From an uncultured Nocardioides sp. (GTDB lineage: Bacteria > Actinomycetota > Actinomycetes > Propionibacteriales > Nocardioidaceae): a stretch of DNA of 64,000 nt. The notes below the pieces were generated by a model that was given only the letters and a program-made list of their open reading frames with translations, was not told where the DNA came from and did not search any database. The stretch spans positions 868,001 to 932,000 of the forward strand of contig NZ_CANLDB010000001.1 of NCBI RefSeq assembly GCF_947489365.1, given 5' to 3'. Positions 31,728 to 44,038 of the stretch are shown here, in pieces. Each line of letters opens with the position of its first letter. The stretch's first letter is position 1. A program made the translations under genes and the position numbers.

Positions 31728-33392
31728 GTGACCCCCGAACAGCTGTCGACCGCCGTCCGCGACGTCCTGACCGGACTCGTGGAGCGAGGCGCCCTCGCGC
31801 TGCCGGACGGGCCGCCCGAGCGGGTCACGGTCGAGAGGCCGCGCCAGCAGGGCCACGGCGACTGGGCCACCAACGTCGCCATGCAGCTGGCGAAGAAGGC
31901 GGCGACGTCCCCGCGCGAGCTGGCCGAGCTCCTCGCCGCCGACCTGCGCGAGGTCGACGGGGTCGGCGCGGTCGAGGTCGCCGGCCCGGGCTTCCTCAAC
32001 ATCACCGTCGACGCCGCTGCGCAGGGCACCCTCGCGGCCGAGATCGTCGCGGCCGGGTCGTCGTACGGCACCTCGGGCGCGATGGCGGGGCAGCGGGTGA
32101 ACGTCGAGTTCATCTCGGCGAACCCCACCGGACCGCTCCACCTCGGCCACACGCGCTGGGCGGTGGTCGGGGACGCCTTGGCCCGGGTGCTGCAGGCGGC
32201 GGGCGCCGTCGTCGCCCGGGAGTTCTACATCAACGACCGCGGCAACCAGATGAACCTGTTCGGCGCCTCGGTGGAGGCCCGGGCCCTGGGCCGGGAGGTC
32301 CCCGAGAACGGCTACCACGGCGGCTACGTCGCGGATGTCGCGGCCGAGGTCGTGGCCGAGCGGCCGGACCTGGTCGACCTGGAGGGCACGGCACGCACCG
32401 AGGCCTTCCGGGAGGCGGCGTACGCCGTGCAGCTGCGCCAGCAGCGTGACCAGCTGGAGCGGTTCGGCACGCGGTTCGACGTGTGGTTCTCGGAACGCTC
32501 GCTGCACGAGAGCCAGGACGTGGCGACCGGGCTGGAGACACTCCGGGAGCAGGGCCACCTCTTCGACGCCGACGGGGCGCTGTGGATGCGCACGACGGAC
32601 TTCGACGACGACAAGGACCGCGTGCTGATCAAGTCGGACGGCGACCTGACCTACTTCGCCTCCGACACCGCGTACTACGTCGACAAGCGCCGCCGCGGGT
32701 TCGACGTGTGCGTCTACCTGCTCGGCGCGGACCACCATGGCTACGTCAACCGTCTCCGGGCGATGGCCGCCTGCGCCGGCGACGACCCGGACCGCAACAT
32801 CGAGGTCCTCATCGGTCAGCTCGTGAAGATCATGAAGGACGGCGAGGAGCTCAAGCTGTCCAAGCGTGCGGGGACGCTGGTCACGCTCGAGGAGCTGGTG
32901 GACCTCATCGGCGTCGACGCGTTGCGCTACACCCTGTCGCGCTACCCGGCCGACTCCCCGCTGACCCTCGACGTCGCCGAGATGACCAAGCAGTCCAGCG
33001 ACAACCCGGTCTTCTACGTCCAGTACGCCCACGCCCGGGTGGCCTCGCTGATCCGCAATGCCGCCGACCTCGGCCTCGCGCCGGACCCCGCGGCGTTCGA
33101 CCCCTCGCTGCTGACCCACGAGAAGGAGGGTGCGCTGCTGCGCACGCTGGCCGAGCTGCCACGCGTCGTCGCGGGCGCGGCGGAGCTCCGCGAGCCGCAC
33201 CGGGTGGCGCGCTACCTCGAGGAGCTGGCCGGGGACTACCACCGCTTCTACGACGCCTGCCGGGTGCTTCCGCAGGGCGACGAGGAGCCCGGTGACCTCC
33301 ACCGGGCCCGGCTGGTGCTCGTGGCGGCCACGCGCACGGTGCTGGCCAACGGCCTCGAGCTGCTCGGCGTCTCCGCGCCCGAGCGGATGTAG
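31728..33392 (+). CDS. argS: arginyl-tRNA synthetase
   Basis: 554 residues from GTG 31728, the start set by the -10 box and family length. N-terminal additional domain (about 1-105), then the class I core: ISANPTGPLHLGHTRW (HIGH motif as HLGH, about 125-140) and the KMSKS-like KLSKRAGTLVTLEEL (about 375). The C-terminal anticodon-binding helices follow (about 430-554), ending in the aromatic-basic helix. It charges tRNA-Arg; one isoacceptor gene is immediately adjacent. First gene of the argS-lysA-hom-thrC-thrB run, and the short 10-nt gap to lysA indicates a common operon. Confidence 0.96.
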   Translation: MTPEQLSTAVRDVLTGLVERGALALPDGPPERVTVERPRQQGHGDWATNVAMQLAKKAATSPRELAELLAADLREVDGVGAVEVAGPGFLNITVDAAAQGTLAAEIVAAGSSYGTSGAMAGQRVNVEFISANPTGPLHLGHTRWAVVGDALARVLQAAGAVVAREFYINDRGNQMNLFGASVEARALGREVPENGYHGGYVADVAAEVVAERPDLVDLEGTARTEAFREAAYAVQLRQQRDQLERFGTRFDVWFSERSLHESQDVATGLETLREQGHLFDADGALWMRTTDFDDDKDRVLIKSDGDLTYFASDTAYYVDKRRRGFDVCVYLLGADHHGYVNRLRAMAACAGDDPDRNIEVLIGQLVKIMKDGEELKLSKRAGTLVTLEELVDLIGVDALRYTLSRYPADSPLTLDVAEMTKQSSDNPVFYVQYAHARVASLIRNAADLGLAPDPAAFDPSLLTHEKEGALLRTLAELPRVVAGAAELREPHRVARYLEELAGDYHRFYDACRVLPQGDEEPGDLHRARLVLVAATRTVLANGLELLGVSAPERM

Positions 33393-33402
33393 GGGAGTCC
33401 TG

Positions 33403-34809
33403 GTGAGCACCACCCACGAGGCGGGCTGGGCGCACGCGTCCGGCGCCCTGCGCGGCCCGTCCTGGCTGCGGCCCCCGGGCGAGGTCAACGACCTCGTCCC
33501 GGCGCTGTGGTCCGGCACCGCCCGCAAGGTCGACGGCGAGCTCGAGGTCGGGGGCGTCCGCCTCGCCGACCTGGCCGCCGAGCACATGACCCCGGCGTAC
33601 GTGCTGGACGAGGAGGACTTCCGCTGCCGCGCCCGCGCCTTCCGGGACGCGTTCGCCGGCTGGGACGTCTACTACGCGGCCAAGGCCTTCTGGTGCACCG
33701 AGGTGGCGTCCTGGATGGCCGCCGACGGCCTCCACGTCGACTGCTGCTCGCCCGGCGAGCTGCTCGTGGCGCTGCGCGGCGGGGTCGACCCCGCCCGCAT
33801 CGGCTACCACGGCAACAACAAGACGGTCCCCGAGCTGCGCCGCGCGGTCGACGCCGGCGTCGGCCGGGTGGTCGTCGACTCCCTCACGGAGGTGGAGCGC
33901 GTCGCCGCGGTGGCGGCCGACCTGGGCGTCGTCCAGCCCGTGATGGTGCGGGTCACCGCGGGCGTCGAGGCCCACACCCACGAGTACATCGCCACGGCCC
34001 ACGAGGACCAGAAGTTCGGGCTGTCCATCACCACCGGCGACGCCTACGAGGCCGTACGACGGGTGCTCGCCGCCGACAGCCTCGAGCTGCGGGGGCTGCA
34101 CTCCCACATCGGCAGCCAGATCTTCGACGCCTCCGGCTTCGAGGTCGCCGCGCGCCGGGTGCTCGCGCTGCACGCCCGGATCGCCACCGAGCTCGGGGCC
34201 GAGCTGCCCGAGCTCGACCTGGGCGGCGGGTTCGGCATCGCCTACACGACCCAGGACGACCCGGCCACGCCCGCGCGGCTCGCCGAGGACCTCGACCGCA
34301 TCGTCACCCACGAGCTGCGCGCGCTCGGGCTGGAGCGGCCGCGGCTGTCGATCGAGCCGGGCCGGGCGATCGCCGGCCCGTCGACGTGCACCGTCTACAC
34401 CGTCGGCACGGTCAAGCCGGTGACGCTCGACGCGGGTGCCGTGCGGACCTACGTCTCCGTCGACGGCGGCATGAGCGACAACATCCGCACCGCCCTGTAC
34501 GACGCGGACTACTCCTGCACCCTGGCCAACCGCGCCAGTGACGCCCCGCCCGTGCTGGCCCGGGTGGTCGGCAAGCACTGCGAGGCGGGCGACGTCGTCG
34601 TCCGCGACGAGTTCCTGCCCGCCGACGTCGCGCCCGGGGACCTCCTCGCGGTCCCGGCCACCGGGGCGTACTGCCGCTCGCTGGCCAACAACTACAACCA
34701 CGCCCTGCGGCCTCCGGTGGTCGCGGTGCGGGACGGATTCGCGCGCGTCGTCGTCCGGCGGGAGACTGAGGACGACCTGCTGGCCACGGACATGGGAGGA
34801 CCCCGGTGA
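33403..34809 (+). CDS. lysA: diaminopimelate decarboxylase
   Basis: 468 residues from GTG 33403, with GGGGAG upstream. Final step of lysine synthesis: meso-DAP to L-lysine. PLP-binding Lys in [10 protein letters not shown] (about residue 90), HIGSQIFD (about 236), GGGFGIAY (about 276), EPGRAIAGP (about 320) and the C-terminal substrate Cys in KHCEAGD (about 391). Length is slightly above the family mean because of an N-terminal extension of about 30 residues. The stop overlaps the start of hom (GTGA). Together these genes place lysine and threonine synthesis under one promoter. Confidence 0.96.
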   Translation: MSTTHEAGWAHASGALRGPSWLRPPGEVNDLVPALWSGTARKVDGELEVGGVRLADLAAEHMTPAYVLDEEDFRCRARAFRDAFAGWDVYYAAKAFWCTEVASWMAADGLHVDCCSPGELLVALRGGVDPARIGYHGNNKTVPELRRAVDAGVGRVVVDSLTEVERVAAVAADLGVVQPVMVRVTAGVEAHTHEYIATAHEDQKFGLSITTGDAYEAVRRVLAADSLELRGLHSHIGSQIFDASGFEVAARRVLALHARIATELGAELPELDLGGGFGIAYTTQDDPATPARLAEDLDRIVTHELRALGLERPRLSIEPGRAIAGPSTCTVYTVGTVKPVTLDAGAVRTYVSVDGGMSDNIRTALYDADYSCTLANRASDAPPVLARVVGKHCEAGDVVVRDEFLPADVAPGDLLAVPATGAYCRSLANNYNHALRPPVVAVRDGFARVVVRRETEDDLLATDMGGPR

Positions 34810-36128
34810 GCACCGGAGCGATCGCCGGGACCGACCGGCTGGGAGTGGCCGTCCTCGGCTGCGGCTCGGTGGGCTCGCAGGTCGTGCGCCTGCTCCTCGA
34901 GCAGGCCGACGACCTCGCCGCCCGGGTCGGGGCCCGCATCGAGCTCGTCGGGGTCGCCGTCCGGCGTCTCGACGCCCCTCGCGAGGTGGAGGTGCCCGAC
35001 GGGCTGCTCACCACCGACGCCGCCGGGCTGGTCGTGCGCGACGACGTCGACCTCGTCGTCGAGGTGATCGGCGGCATCGAGCCCGCCCGCGGCCTGGTGC
35101 TGAGCGCACTCGAGCACGGCGCGAGCGTCGTCACCGCCAACAAGGCCCTGCTCGCCGAGGACGGCCCGACCCTGTACGAGGCGGCCGCCAAGGCGGGGCG
35201 CGACCTGTTCTACGAGGCCGCCGTCGCCGGCGCCATCCCGATCCTGCGGCCGCTGCGCGAGTCGCTGGCCGGCGACAACGTGACCCGCGTGCTCGGCATC
35301 GTCAACGGCACCACCAACTTCATCCTCGACCGGATGGACTCCTCCGGCGCCGGGTTCACCGAGGCCCTCGAGGAGGCCCAGGAGCTCGGGTACGCCGAGG
35401 CCGACCCCACCGCGGACGTGGAGGGCTTCGACGCCGCCAGCAAGGCCGCCATCCTGGCCTCCCTGGCCTTCCACACCCGGGTCACCGCCGCCGACGTGCA
35501 CCGCGAGGGCATCTCGGAGGTCTCCGCGGCCGACGTCGCGTCCGCCCGCGACATGGGCGCCGTCGTGAAGCTGCTGGCGATCTGCGAGCTGCTCGAGACC
35601 CCGGACGGACCGGCCGTCGCCGCTCGCGTGCACCCGGCGATGATCCCGCGCAGCCACCCGCTCGCCTCGGTGCGCGAGGCCTACAACGCGGTCTTCACCG
35701 AGTCCGAGGCCGCGGGCCAGCTGATGTTCTACGGCCCGGGCGCCGGCGGCTCGCCCACCGCGTCCGCCGTCCTCGGCGACCTCGTCACCGTCGCCCGCAA
35801 CCGGCTCGCCGGGTTCCGCGGCGCGGGGGAGTCGGCGTACGCCGACCGCGAGGTGCTGACGATGGGCGAGACGCAGACGCGCTACCACGTGGCGATCGAC
35901 GTCGAGGACCGCGCCGGCGTGCTGGCCGCGGTCGCGACGGCCTTCGCCGAGCACGACGTCTCCATCCAGACCGTGCGCCAGGAGGGCCGCGGGGACGAGG
36001 CCCAGCTCGTCGTGGTCAGCCACCGCGCCACCGACGCGCAGCTGAGCGCGACGGTGGAGCACCTGCGGGGGATGCCGATCGTGCGCGAGGTGACCTCGGT
36101 GATGCGTGTCGAGGGGGAGAGCGAATGA
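34806..36128 (+). CDS. hom: homoserine dehydrogenase
   Basis: 440 residues from GTG 34806 (overlaps the lysA stop). NAD(P)-binding [20 protein letters not shown] (about 18-37), catalytic Lys in [13 protein letters not shown] (about 115), then [14 protein letters not shown] (about 166) and the substrate Asp/Glu region [19 protein letters not shown] (about 200-218). A C-terminal ACT domain (about 355-430) is present: [20 protein letters not shown], which mediates feedback inhibition by threonine. Reduces aspartate semialdehyde to homoserine. It overlaps thrC by ATGA. Confidence 0.97.
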   Translation: MSTGAIAGTDRLGVAVLGCGSVGSQVVRLLLEQADDLAARVGARIELVGVAVRRLDAPREVEVPDGLLTTDAAGLVVRDDVDLVVEVIGGIEPARGLVLSALEHGASVVTANKALLAEDGPTLYEAAAKAGRDLFYEAAVAGAIPILRPLRESLAGDNVTRVLGIVNGTTNFILDRMDSSGAGFTEALEEAQELGYAEADPTADVEGFDAASKAAILASLAFHTRVTAADVHREGISEVSAADVASARDMGAVVKLLAICELLETPDGPAVAARVHPAMIPRSHPLASVREAYNAVFTESEAAGQLMFYGPGAGGSPTASAVLGDLVTVARNRLAGFRGAGESAYADREVLTMGETQTRYHVAIDVEDRAGVLAAVATAFAEHDVSIQTVRQEGRGDEAQLVVVSHRATDAQLSATVEHLRGMPIVREVTSVMRVEGESE

Positions 36129-37282
36129 CCACCACCAGCTCGGTCGGAGGTCCGGTCGGCGGCCCCGCGGGAGCGGCGCCGTCCACCCACGCCCCCGCCG
36201 TGACCCCCACCCGGCAGTGGCGCGGCGTGATCGAGCAGTACCGCGAGCTCCTGGACCTGCCGTCCGGCCTCGCGGCCGTGACCCTGCGCGAGGGCGGCAC
36301 GCCGCTGGTCCGTTCCGACTGGCTCTCGGCCCGCTCCGGCGCCGAGGTGTGGCTCAAGGTCGAGGGCGACAACCCCACCGGGTCCTTCAAGGACCGCGGG
36401 ATGACGACCGCGATCTCGCTGGCCGCCCACGAGGGCGCGCAGGCCTGCGTGTGCGCCTCGACCGGCAACACCTCCGCCTCCATGGCCGCGTACGCCGCTC
36501 GGGCCGGGCTGAAGCCCCTCGTGCTCGCCCCGGAGGGCAAGATCTCCGCGGCGAAGATGGCGCAGGCCGTGCTCCACGGCGCGCAGGTGATCAGCGTCCG
36601 CGGCTACTTCGACGACTGCCTCGACCTGGCCCGCGGCCTCGCCGCGAACTACCCGGTCGCCCTGGTGAACTCGGTCAACCCGGTCCGGCTCGAGGGTCAG
36701 AAGACCGCAGCGTTCGAGATCGTCGACTTCCTCGGCGACGCCCCCGACGTCCACGTCCTGCCCGTCGGCAACGCGGGCAACATCTCGGCGTACTGGCTGG
36801 GCTACACGCAGTACCAGCAGTGGGGTGCAGCGACCCGTCGCCCGGAGATGCGTGGCTTCCAGGCCGCCGGGGCGGCGCCGCTGGTGCACGGGGCCCCCGT
36901 GAAGGACCCGGACACGAAGGCCAGCGCGATCCGCATCGGCAACCCGGCCTCCTGGGACCTCGCCGTCACCGCCGCCGAGCAGTCCGGGGGTCGCTTCGCC
37001 GCGGTCAGCGACGAGCAGATCCTGTCCGCGCAGCGCGAGCTCGCCCGGCGCGACGGCGTCTTCGTGGAGCCGGCGTCCGCCGCGGGCGTCGCCGGGATGG
37101 TCGCCGACCTCGACTCGGGTCCCGACGCGATCACCCGCTGGCAGGCGCGGACCGTCGTGGTCACCGTGACCGGCCACGGGCTCAAGGACACCGCCACCGC
37201 CCTGGAGGGCGTGGGCCCCATCGTCGACGAGGTCGTGGACGCCGACCTGCACGCCGCGGCCGAGGCCGCGGGCCTCGTCTGA
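36125..37282 (+). CDS. thrC: threonine synthase
   Basis: 385 residues from ATG 36125 (overlaps the hom stop). Fold type II PLP enzyme of the short actinobacterial class. PLP Lys in [11 protein letters not shown] (about 91), glycine-rich phosphate loop in [14 protein letters not shown] (about 215), and SAAGVAGMV (about 317). The N-terminus has a Gly/Pro/Ala-rich extension of about 20 residues. It converts O-phosphohomoserine to threonine, using the product of thrB encoded next. The frame also runs open through the end of hom, but that part is not the protein. Confidence 0.96.
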   Translation: MTTTSSVGGPVGGPAGAAPSTHAPAVTPTRQWRGVIEQYRELLDLPSGLAAVTLREGGTPLVRSDWLSARSGAEVWLKVEGDNPTGSFKDRGMTTAISLAAHEGAQACVCASTGNTSASMAAYAARAGLKPLVLAPEGKISAAKMAQAVLHGAQVISVRGYFDDCLDLARGLAANYPVALVNSVNPVRLEGQKTAAFEIVDFLGDAPDVHVLPVGNAGNISAYWLGYTQYQQWGAATRRPEMRGFQAAGAAPLVHGAPVKDPDTKASAIRIGNPASWDLAVTAAEQSGGRFAAVSDEQILSAQRELARRDGVFVEPASAAGVAGMVADLDSGPDAITRWQARTVVVTVTGHGLKDTATALEGVGPIVDEVVDADLHAAAEAAGLV

Positions 37283-37290
37283 GGTCCGGG

Positions 37291-38199
37291 TTGACGCTGC
37301 GTCGCGACGAGGTCCGGGTGCGCGTCCCGGCGACCTCGGCGAACCTCGGGCCGGGGTTCGACACCCTCGGCCTCGCGCTGTCCCTGTACGACGACCTGTC
37401 GGCGCAGGTCCTCGACGACGGGCTCGTCGTCGACGTCGAGGGGGAGGGGGCGGACGACGTCCCCCGCGACGGGACCCACCTCGTCGTGGCCTCCCTGGTC
37501 GCGGCGCTGGAGCTCGCCGGCGTCCGGGCGCCGGGCCTGGCGGTGCGCTGCCGCAACGTCCTGCCCCACGGCCGCGGCCTGGGGTCGTCCTCCGCGGCGA
37601 TCGTGGGGGGCCTCGTGCTCGCCCGGGGTCTGCTCGAGGACCCGTCGCGGCTGCCCGACGCGCTGCTGCTCGACCTTGCGAACCGCATCGAGGGCCACCC
37701 CGACAACGTGGCGCCCGCCCTGCTCGGCGGCTTCCTCGTCTGCGGCACCGACCCCGACGGGACGGCGTACGCGGTGCACTCGCCGGTGGCGGACGGTGTC
37801 GAGGCCGTCGTCGTCGTGCCGCCCCACGAGGTGGCGACGCGGGAGGCCCGCGGCCTGCTGCCCGACGTCGTCCCGCACGCCGACGCGGCCGGCAACGCGG
37901 GCCGCGCCGCCCTGCTCGTGGCGGCGCTGGCCCGGCGGCCCGACCAGCTCCTGCGGGCCACCGAGGACCGGTTGCACCAGTCCTACCGCGGCCCCGCGAT
38001 GCCTGAGACCCTCGGGCTCGTCCACGACCTGCGGGCCGCCGGGGTGCCGGCGGTCGTCTCGGGTGCCGGCCCCACCGTGCTGGCGTTCGTCGGGGACGCC
38101 GTCGGGGTCGCCCCGCGGACGGTGCTCGACCGCGCTCCGAGCGGCTGGGCGGCCCACCACGTCGAGGTCGCGGGCCCCGGGGCCACCGTCCTGTCCTGA
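37291..38199 (+). CDS. thrB: homoserine kinase
   Basis: 302 residues from TTG 37291; an alternative GTG at 37318 would remove nine residues and start at the conserved RVPATSANLGPGFD. GHMP kinase: that N-terminal motif, then the ATP-binding PHGRGLGSSSAAIVGG (about 90-105) and the C-terminal VSGAGPTVLAF (about 253). It phosphorylates homoserine for threonine synthase. A rare TTG start and a gap of 8 nt after thrC are consistent with reduced or coupled translation. It is the last gene of the argS-lysA-hom-thrC-thrB run; rho follows after 141 nt. Confidence 0.95.
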   Translation: MTLRRDEVRVRVPATSANLGPGFDTLGLALSLYDDLSAQVLDDGLVVDVEGEGADDVPRDGTHLVVASLVAALELAGVRAPGLAVRCRNVLPHGRGLGSSSAAIVGGLVLARGLLEDPSRLPDALLLDLANRIEGHPDNVAPALLGGFLVCGTDPDGTAYAVHSPVADGVEAVVVVPPHEVATREARGLLPDVVPHADAAGNAGRAALLVAALARRPDQLLRATEDRLHQSYRGPAMPETLGLVHDLRAAGVPAVVSGAGPTVLAFVGDAVGVAPRTVLDRAPSGWAAHHVEVAGPGATVLS

Positions 38200-38212
38200 C
38201 CCGCGCGGCTGG

Positions 38213-38218
38213 TACCGT
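38213..38218 (+). promoter_or_regulatory. candidate -10 hexamer TACCGT of rho
   Basis: TACCGT lies 122 nt upstream of the rho start, leaving a long leader that would suit attenuation or autoregulation by Rho. The -35 match is poor. Confidence 0.35.
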
Positions 38219-38340
38219 CCCCGCGCGGCGCCAGGACCTCACACCCGGCGCCCTCACGCCCGGGTCCGTCCCGTCCTCCGGGCCACCGTCGTCGGTGCGA
38301 TCTCCGCACCAGCCCCGTCACCGCATCCTCAGGAGCACCC

Positions 38341-40293
<1,953 letters not shown>

Positions 40294-40341
40294 GCCTCCC
40301 GGGACCTCCCGGGACCCGTTTCCGGCCGATCCGCCAAACGG

Positions 40342-40370
40342 CTGACCTGCTCCGGGTGCCGCCCTACTAT
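40342..40370 (+). promoter_or_regulatory. promoter of the receiver gene (CTGACC-N17-TACTAT)
   Basis: CTGACC (40342-40347) and TACTAT (40365-40370) are 17 bp apart, close to the housekeeping consensus. The predicted start near 40377 leaves a leader of about 43 nt with a GGAGG-type ribosome site. Confidence 0.65.
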
Positions 40371-40419
40371 GGGACCCGGAGGACGGGTCCTCCGGAGGTG
40401 GAGCGAGGGGACGGCAGAC

Positions 40420-40791
40420 GTGGCGCACATCCTGGTGGCGGACGACGACGCGGACATCCGCGAGCTGGTCGAGTTCAAGTTGACCACCATGGGCCACCGC
40501 GTCGTGGCCGTCGGCGACGGCGCCGCGGCCCTCGACGCCCTGCGGGCCGAGCGGCCCGACCTGGTCGTCCTCGACGTGATGATGCCCGGCATGTCGGGCC
40601 TGGAGGCGGTCGCCGAGATCCGCCGGGACCCCACCCTCGCGAACCTGCCCGTCATCCTGCTGACCGCGCGCGCCCAGGAGTCCGACGTCGAGAACGGCCT
40701 GCACAGCGGCGCCGACCAGTACGTCACCAAGCCGTTCAGCCCCCGCGACCTGGCCACCCGGGTCGAGGACCTGCTCGGCGCGCCGGCCTGA
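40420..40791 (+). CDS. single-domain response regulator (receiver only)
   Basis: 123 residues from GTG 40420. CheY-like receiver: acidic pocket Asp8-Asp10, phosphoacceptor Asp52 ([13 protein letters not shown]), conserved Thr82 (ILLTARAQ) and Lys104 (YVTKPFSP). No output domain, so it acts by protein-protein interaction or as a phosphate relay. No cognate histidine kinase is in the vicinity, so the partner is encoded elsewhere. It stands between rho and rpmE, with its own promoter. Confidence 0.9.
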   Translation: MAHILVADDDADIRELVEFKLTTMGHRVVAVGDGAAALDALRAERPDLVVLDVMMPGMSGLEAVAEIRRDPTLANLPVILLTARAQESDVENGLHSGADQYVTKPFSPRDLATRVEDLLGAPA

Positions 40792-40836
40792 GCCACCGCC
40801 CGCGTCCCGGGCCGCGAGGCACGGGAACAGCCTGAT

Positions 40837-40856
40837 TGGGTCCGGCGTTGGACCCA
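40837..40856 (+). promoter_or_regulatory. short hairpin in the rpmE upstream region
   Basis: TGGGTCC and GGACCCA form a perfect 7-bp stem around GGCGTT, 46 nt after the receiver stop and 82 nt before rpmE. It could terminate the receiver transcript or be an rpmE leader structure. Confidence 0.45.
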
Positions 40857-40937
40857 CTGGCACAATCGTGCGCTGGTTCCGGTTCACGCCCCCGCAGCAG
40901 GCGGTGGGCGACCCGGCGGCCGAGAGAGGACCTCCCT

Positions 40938-41168
40938 GTGAAGAACGACATCCACCCCGAGTACGTCGAGACGACGGTGACCTGCACCTGCGGTTCCACC
41001 TTCACGACGCGCAGCACCGCGAGCTCCGGCACCATCCGGTCCGACGTCTGCTCGCAGTGCCACCCCTTCTACACCGGCAAGCAGAAGATCCTCGACACCG
41101 GTGGTCGCGTGGCTCGCTTCCAGGCGCGCTACGGCAAGGCGAAGCAGCAGGCGGACTCGGACTCCTAG
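40938..41168 (+). CDS. rpmE: 50S ribosomal protein L31 (zinc-binding type)
   Basis: 76 residues from GTG 40938. bL31 with the four-Cys zinc site Cys16, Cys18, Cys38, Cys41 (TCTCGS and [15 protein letters not shown]), so it is the zinc-containing C+ paralogue expressed in zinc-replete cells. The C-terminus is short and Lys/Gln/Asp-rich. Part of the intersubunit bridge. It is followed by a strong hairpin terminator. Confidence 0.96.
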   Translation: MKNDIHPEYVETTVTCTCGSTFTTRSTASSGTIRSDVCSQCHPFYTGKQKILDTGGRVARFQARYGKAKQQADSDS

Positions 41169-41176
41169 TCCCACCC

Positions 41177-41211
41177 GAGCGCCGGTCCCCGCACAGCGGG
41201 GGCCGGCGCTC
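41177..41211 (+). terminator. strong terminator after rpmE
   Basis: GAGCGCCGGTCCCCGC pairs with GCGGGGGCCGGCGCTC (41196-41211), 16 bp with a single G-T wobble and a 3-nt loop, eight nt after the rpmE stop. It separates rpmE from prfA. Confidence 0.85.
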
Positions 41212-41260
41212 GTCTGCGTCCCCCACCCTGCCGCCCAGTCGCCACCCCGAGGAGCCCACC

Positions 41261-42352
41261 GTGTTCGAGGCAGTCGTCCCCCTGCAGGCCGAGCACGCCG
41301 ACCTCGAGCGCCGCCTGGCCGACCCGGAGACCCACGCCGACCCGGCCCTGGCCCGCCGTCTGGGCCGTCGCTACGCCGAGCTCGGCTCCGTCGTCGCGGC
41401 CTGGCAGGAGTGGAACCGCCTCGGTGAGGACGAGCAGGCCGCCCGGGAGCTCGCACCCGACGACCCGTCGTTCGCCGAGGAGGCCGAGCGCACGGCGGTG
41501 CGCCGCGACGAGGTCGGCGCGCGCCTGCAGCGGCTGCTGCTGCCGCGGGACGAGGCCGACGACAAGGACGTGATCATGGAGCTGAAGTCGGGGGAGGGCG
41601 GCGAGGAGTCCGCCCTGTTCGCCGGCGACCTGCTCCGCATGTACACGCGGTACGCCGAGCAGCGCGGCTGGCGCACCGAGGTGCTCGAGGCCAACGAGTC
41701 CGACCTCGGGGGCTACAAGTCCGTGACGGTGGCCGTGAAGGGCTCGTCGGCGTCGTCCTCGTCGTCGGAGGAGGACCCCGCGCCGTACGCGACGCTGAAG
41801 TTCGAGGGCGGCGTGCACCGGGTCCAGCGCGTGCCCGTCACGGAGTCCCAGGGACGTGTCCACACCAGCGCCGCCGGGGTGCTGGTGCTGCCCGAGGCCG
41901 AGCCGGTCGACGTCGACCTCGACGAGAACGACCTGCGCATCGACGTCTTCCGCAGCAGCGGACCGGGCGGTCAGAGCGTCAACACCACCGACTCCGCCGT
42001 CCGCATCACCCACCTGCCCAGCGGGCTGGTCGTGTCGTGCCAGAACGAGAAGTCCCAGCTGCAGAACCGCGAGCAGGCGCTGCGGATCCTCCGCTCACGC
42101 CTCCTCGCCGACGCGCGCGACCGCGCCGACGCGGAGGCCAGCGAGGCCCGTCGCAGCCAGGTCCGCACCGTCGACCGGTCCGAGCGCATCCGGACCTACA
42201 ACTACCCGGAGAACCGGATCTCCGACCACCGCACGGGCTACAAGGCGCACAACCTCGACCGGGTCCTCGACGGCGACCTCGCGCCGGTGATCGAGTCGTG
42301 CCGGGAGGCCGACGTCGCCGCCCGGCTGGAGGCGCTGGGGGAGGGCGCGTGA
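41261..42352 (+). CDS. prfA: peptide chain release factor 1
   Basis: 363 residues from GTG 41261, with GAGGAG upstream. Domain 1 is helical (about 1-100). Stop-codon recognition motif PVT occurs in [17 protein letters not shown] (near 194), and the catalytic GGQ (236-238, [20 protein letters not shown]) promotes peptidyl-tRNA hydrolysis at UAA and UAG. A serine-rich loop ([15 protein letters not shown], about 162-176) is a lineage-specific insertion. It is translationally coupled to prmC by GTGA overlap. Confidence 0.97.
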   Translation: MFEAVVPLQAEHADLERRLADPETHADPALARRLGRRYAELGSVVAAWQEWNRLGEDEQAARELAPDDPSFAEEAERTAVRRDEVGARLQRLLLPRDEADDKDVIMELKSGEGGEESALFAGDLLRMYTRYAEQRGWRTEVLEANESDLGGYKSVTVAVKGSSASSSSSEEDPAPYATLKFEGGVHRVQRVPVTESQGRVHTSAAGVLVLPEAEPVDVDLDENDLRIDVFRSSGPGGQSVNTTDSAVRITHLPSGLVVSCQNEKSQLQNREQALRILRSRLLADARDRADAEASEARRSQVRTVDRSERIRTYNYPENRISDHRTGYKAHNLDRVLDGDLAPVIESCREADVAARLEALGEGA

Positions 42353-43227
42353 GGTCCTGGCGCGCGGGTGCCGAACGGCTCCGGGCGGCGGGCGTCGCCT
42401 CCCCGGACGCCGATGCCCGCCTGCTGCTCGCCCACGTCCTGGACGTGCCCCTGCTGCGGCTGCCGATCGCGCCCGAGCCGGACGCCGAGCAGCAGGCGAC
42501 GTACGACGCCCTGCTGGCGCGCCGCGCCGCACGGGAGCCGCTGCAGCACCTCACCGGGACGGCCCCGTTCCGTCGCGTCGAGCTGGCCGTGGGGCCCGGG
42601 GTGTTCGTCCCGCGGCCCGAGACCGAGCTGCTCGCCGGGTGGGCCGTCGAGGCCGCCCTGGCCGTCTGTGCCGCCGAGGTCCGCGACCCCGTGGTGGTCG
42701 ACCTCGGCACCGGGTCCGGGGCGATCGCCCGCGCGGTGGTCGACGAGGTCCCCGACGCCCGCGTGCACGCCGTGGAGCTGGACGAGGGCGCCCACTCCTG
42801 GGCCACCCGCAACCTCGCCGGCACCGGGGTCGACCTGCGGCTGGGCGACCTCGCGGAGGCGTTCACCGACCTGGACGGCGAGGTCGACGTCGTGGTGTCG
42901 AACCCGCCGTACATCCCGACGGCGGCGTGGGAGTCGGTGGCGCCCGAGGCGCGCGACCACGACCCGTCCGCCGCCCTGTGGTCGGGGGAGGACGGGCTGG
43001 ACGCGATCCGCGCGGTGGAGCGTCGCGCCGCGGCCCTCCTCCGCCCGGGCGGCGTCGTCGGCGTGGAGCACGCCGAGGTGCAGGCCGAGGCCGCCCCCGG
43101 GGTGCTGACCGCCACCGGGCGGTGGGCCGCCGTCCGTGACCACGAGGACCTCACCGGGCGGGCCCGGTTCGTCACCGCCCGGTTGGTGCGCCGCTCCGTC
43201 GACGATGAGGACCCTGAGGGAGGATGA
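42349..43227 (+). CDS. prmC: release factor glutamine N5-methyltransferase
   Basis: 292 residues from GTG 42349, overlapping the prfA stop. N-terminal helical domain (about 1-75), then a Rossmann methyltransferase: SAM-binding [10 protein letters not shown] (about 121-130) and the NPPY motif in VVSNPPYIP (about 183-191), which holds the glutamine side chain. It methylates the Gln of the GGQ motif in release factors 1 and 2. Immediate downstream position to prfA and overlapping translation support the assignment. Confidence 0.95.
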   Translation: MRSWRAGAERLRAAGVASPDADARLLLAHVLDVPLLRLPIAPEPDAEQQATYDALLARRAAREPLQHLTGTAPFRRVELAVGPGVFVPRPETELLAGWAVEAALAVCAAEVRDPVVVDLGTGSGAIARAVVDEVPDARVHAVELDEGAHSWATRNLAGTGVDLRLGDLAEAFTDLDGEVDVVVSNPPYIPTAAWESVAPEARDHDPSAALWSGEDGLDAIRAVERRAAALLRPGGVVGVEHAEVQAEAAPGVLTATGRWAAVRDHEDLTGRARFVTARLVRRSVDDEDPEGG

Positions 43228-43231
43228 CGAC

Positions 43232-44029
43232 GTGACCCGCCACACGATCACCCCGGCCGAGGACGACGCCGACGAGGCCGCGATCTCCGCGGCGTCGGAG
43301 GCGCGGGAGAGCGCCATCGAGGCGGCCGCGCTCGCCGTGCGCCGCGGCGCGCTGGTCGTCATCCCGACCGACACCGTCTATGGGGTCGCCGCGGACGCCT
43401 TCGACGCCGACGCGGTGCAGCTGCTGCTCGACGCCAAGGGCCGCGGCCGCGACATGCCGCCCCCCGTGCTGGTCAGCGCGCCGGGGACCATCGACGCCCT
43501 GGCGATCGACGTCCCCGGGTGGGCGCGGGCGCTGCTCGACGCCTTCTGGCCCGGCGGCCTGACGCTCATCTGCCGCCAGCAGCCGTCGCTGCAGTGGGAC
43601 ATCGGCGAGACCCGCGGGACCGTCGCCGTCCGGATGCCCGACCACGCCGTCACCCTCGAGATCCTCGAGCGCACCGGCCCGCTGGCCGTGAGCTCGGCGA
43701 ACGTCACGGGCGAGCCCGCGGCGACCACCGCCGACGACGCGGACGACATGCTCGGCGACGCGATCAGCGTCCTCCTCGACGACGGGCCCTCCCCGGGGGG
43801 CGTCGCCTCGACGATCGTCGACGCCACCACCCCCGAGGGCCGGGTGCTGCGCGAGGGGGCGCTGTCGACGGCCGAGCTCAACGCCGTGATCGAGCCCCTC
43901 GGGGCGGTGCTCACGGGGCCGGACGCCGCCGGGGACCCCGACGACGCCGACGACGACACCGACGGCGACACCGACGACACCGACGACCCCGGCGTGGACC
44001 TGAAGAAGCCCCGCGACGAGGGGGAGTGA
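43232..44029 (+). CDS. tsaC: L-threonylcarbamoyladenylate synthase (Sua5/YrdC family)
   Basis: 265 residues from GTG 43232, with GAGGGAGG upstream. A GTG start is used because the ATG eight bases earlier leads into a stop. YrdC fold: GALVVIPTDTVYGVAADAF (about 35-53), DAKGRGRDMPPPVLV (about 67-81), and LAVSSANVTGEPA (about 152-164). It makes threonylcarbamoyl-AMP from threonine, bicarbonate and ATP for the t6A modification of ANN-decoding tRNAs. The C-terminal 35 residues are a strikingly acidic tail of Asp/Thr repeats. It is part of the prfA-prmC-tsaC-wecA run. Confidence 0.93.
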   Translation: MTRHTITPAEDDADEAAISAASEARESAIEAAALAVRRGALVVIPTDTVYGVAADAFDADAVQLLLDAKGRGRDMPPPVLVSAPGTIDALAIDVPGWARALLDAFWPGGLTLICRQQPSLQWDIGETRGTVAVRMPDHAVTLEILERTGPLAVSSANVTGEPAATTADDADDMLGDAISVLLDDGPSPGGVASTIVDATTPEGRVLREGALSTAELNAVIEPLGAVLTGPDAAGDPDDADDDTDGDTDDTDDPGVDLKKPRDEGE

Positions 44030-44038
44030 CGCCGGCGC

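Noticed and set aside
34538-37282. A protein covering the end of lysA, all of hom and thrC in one frame
   Set aside because: The first two thirds are Arg/Gly/Ala-rich shadow sequence; hom and lysA are intact in other frames, and thrC has its own ATG at 36125.
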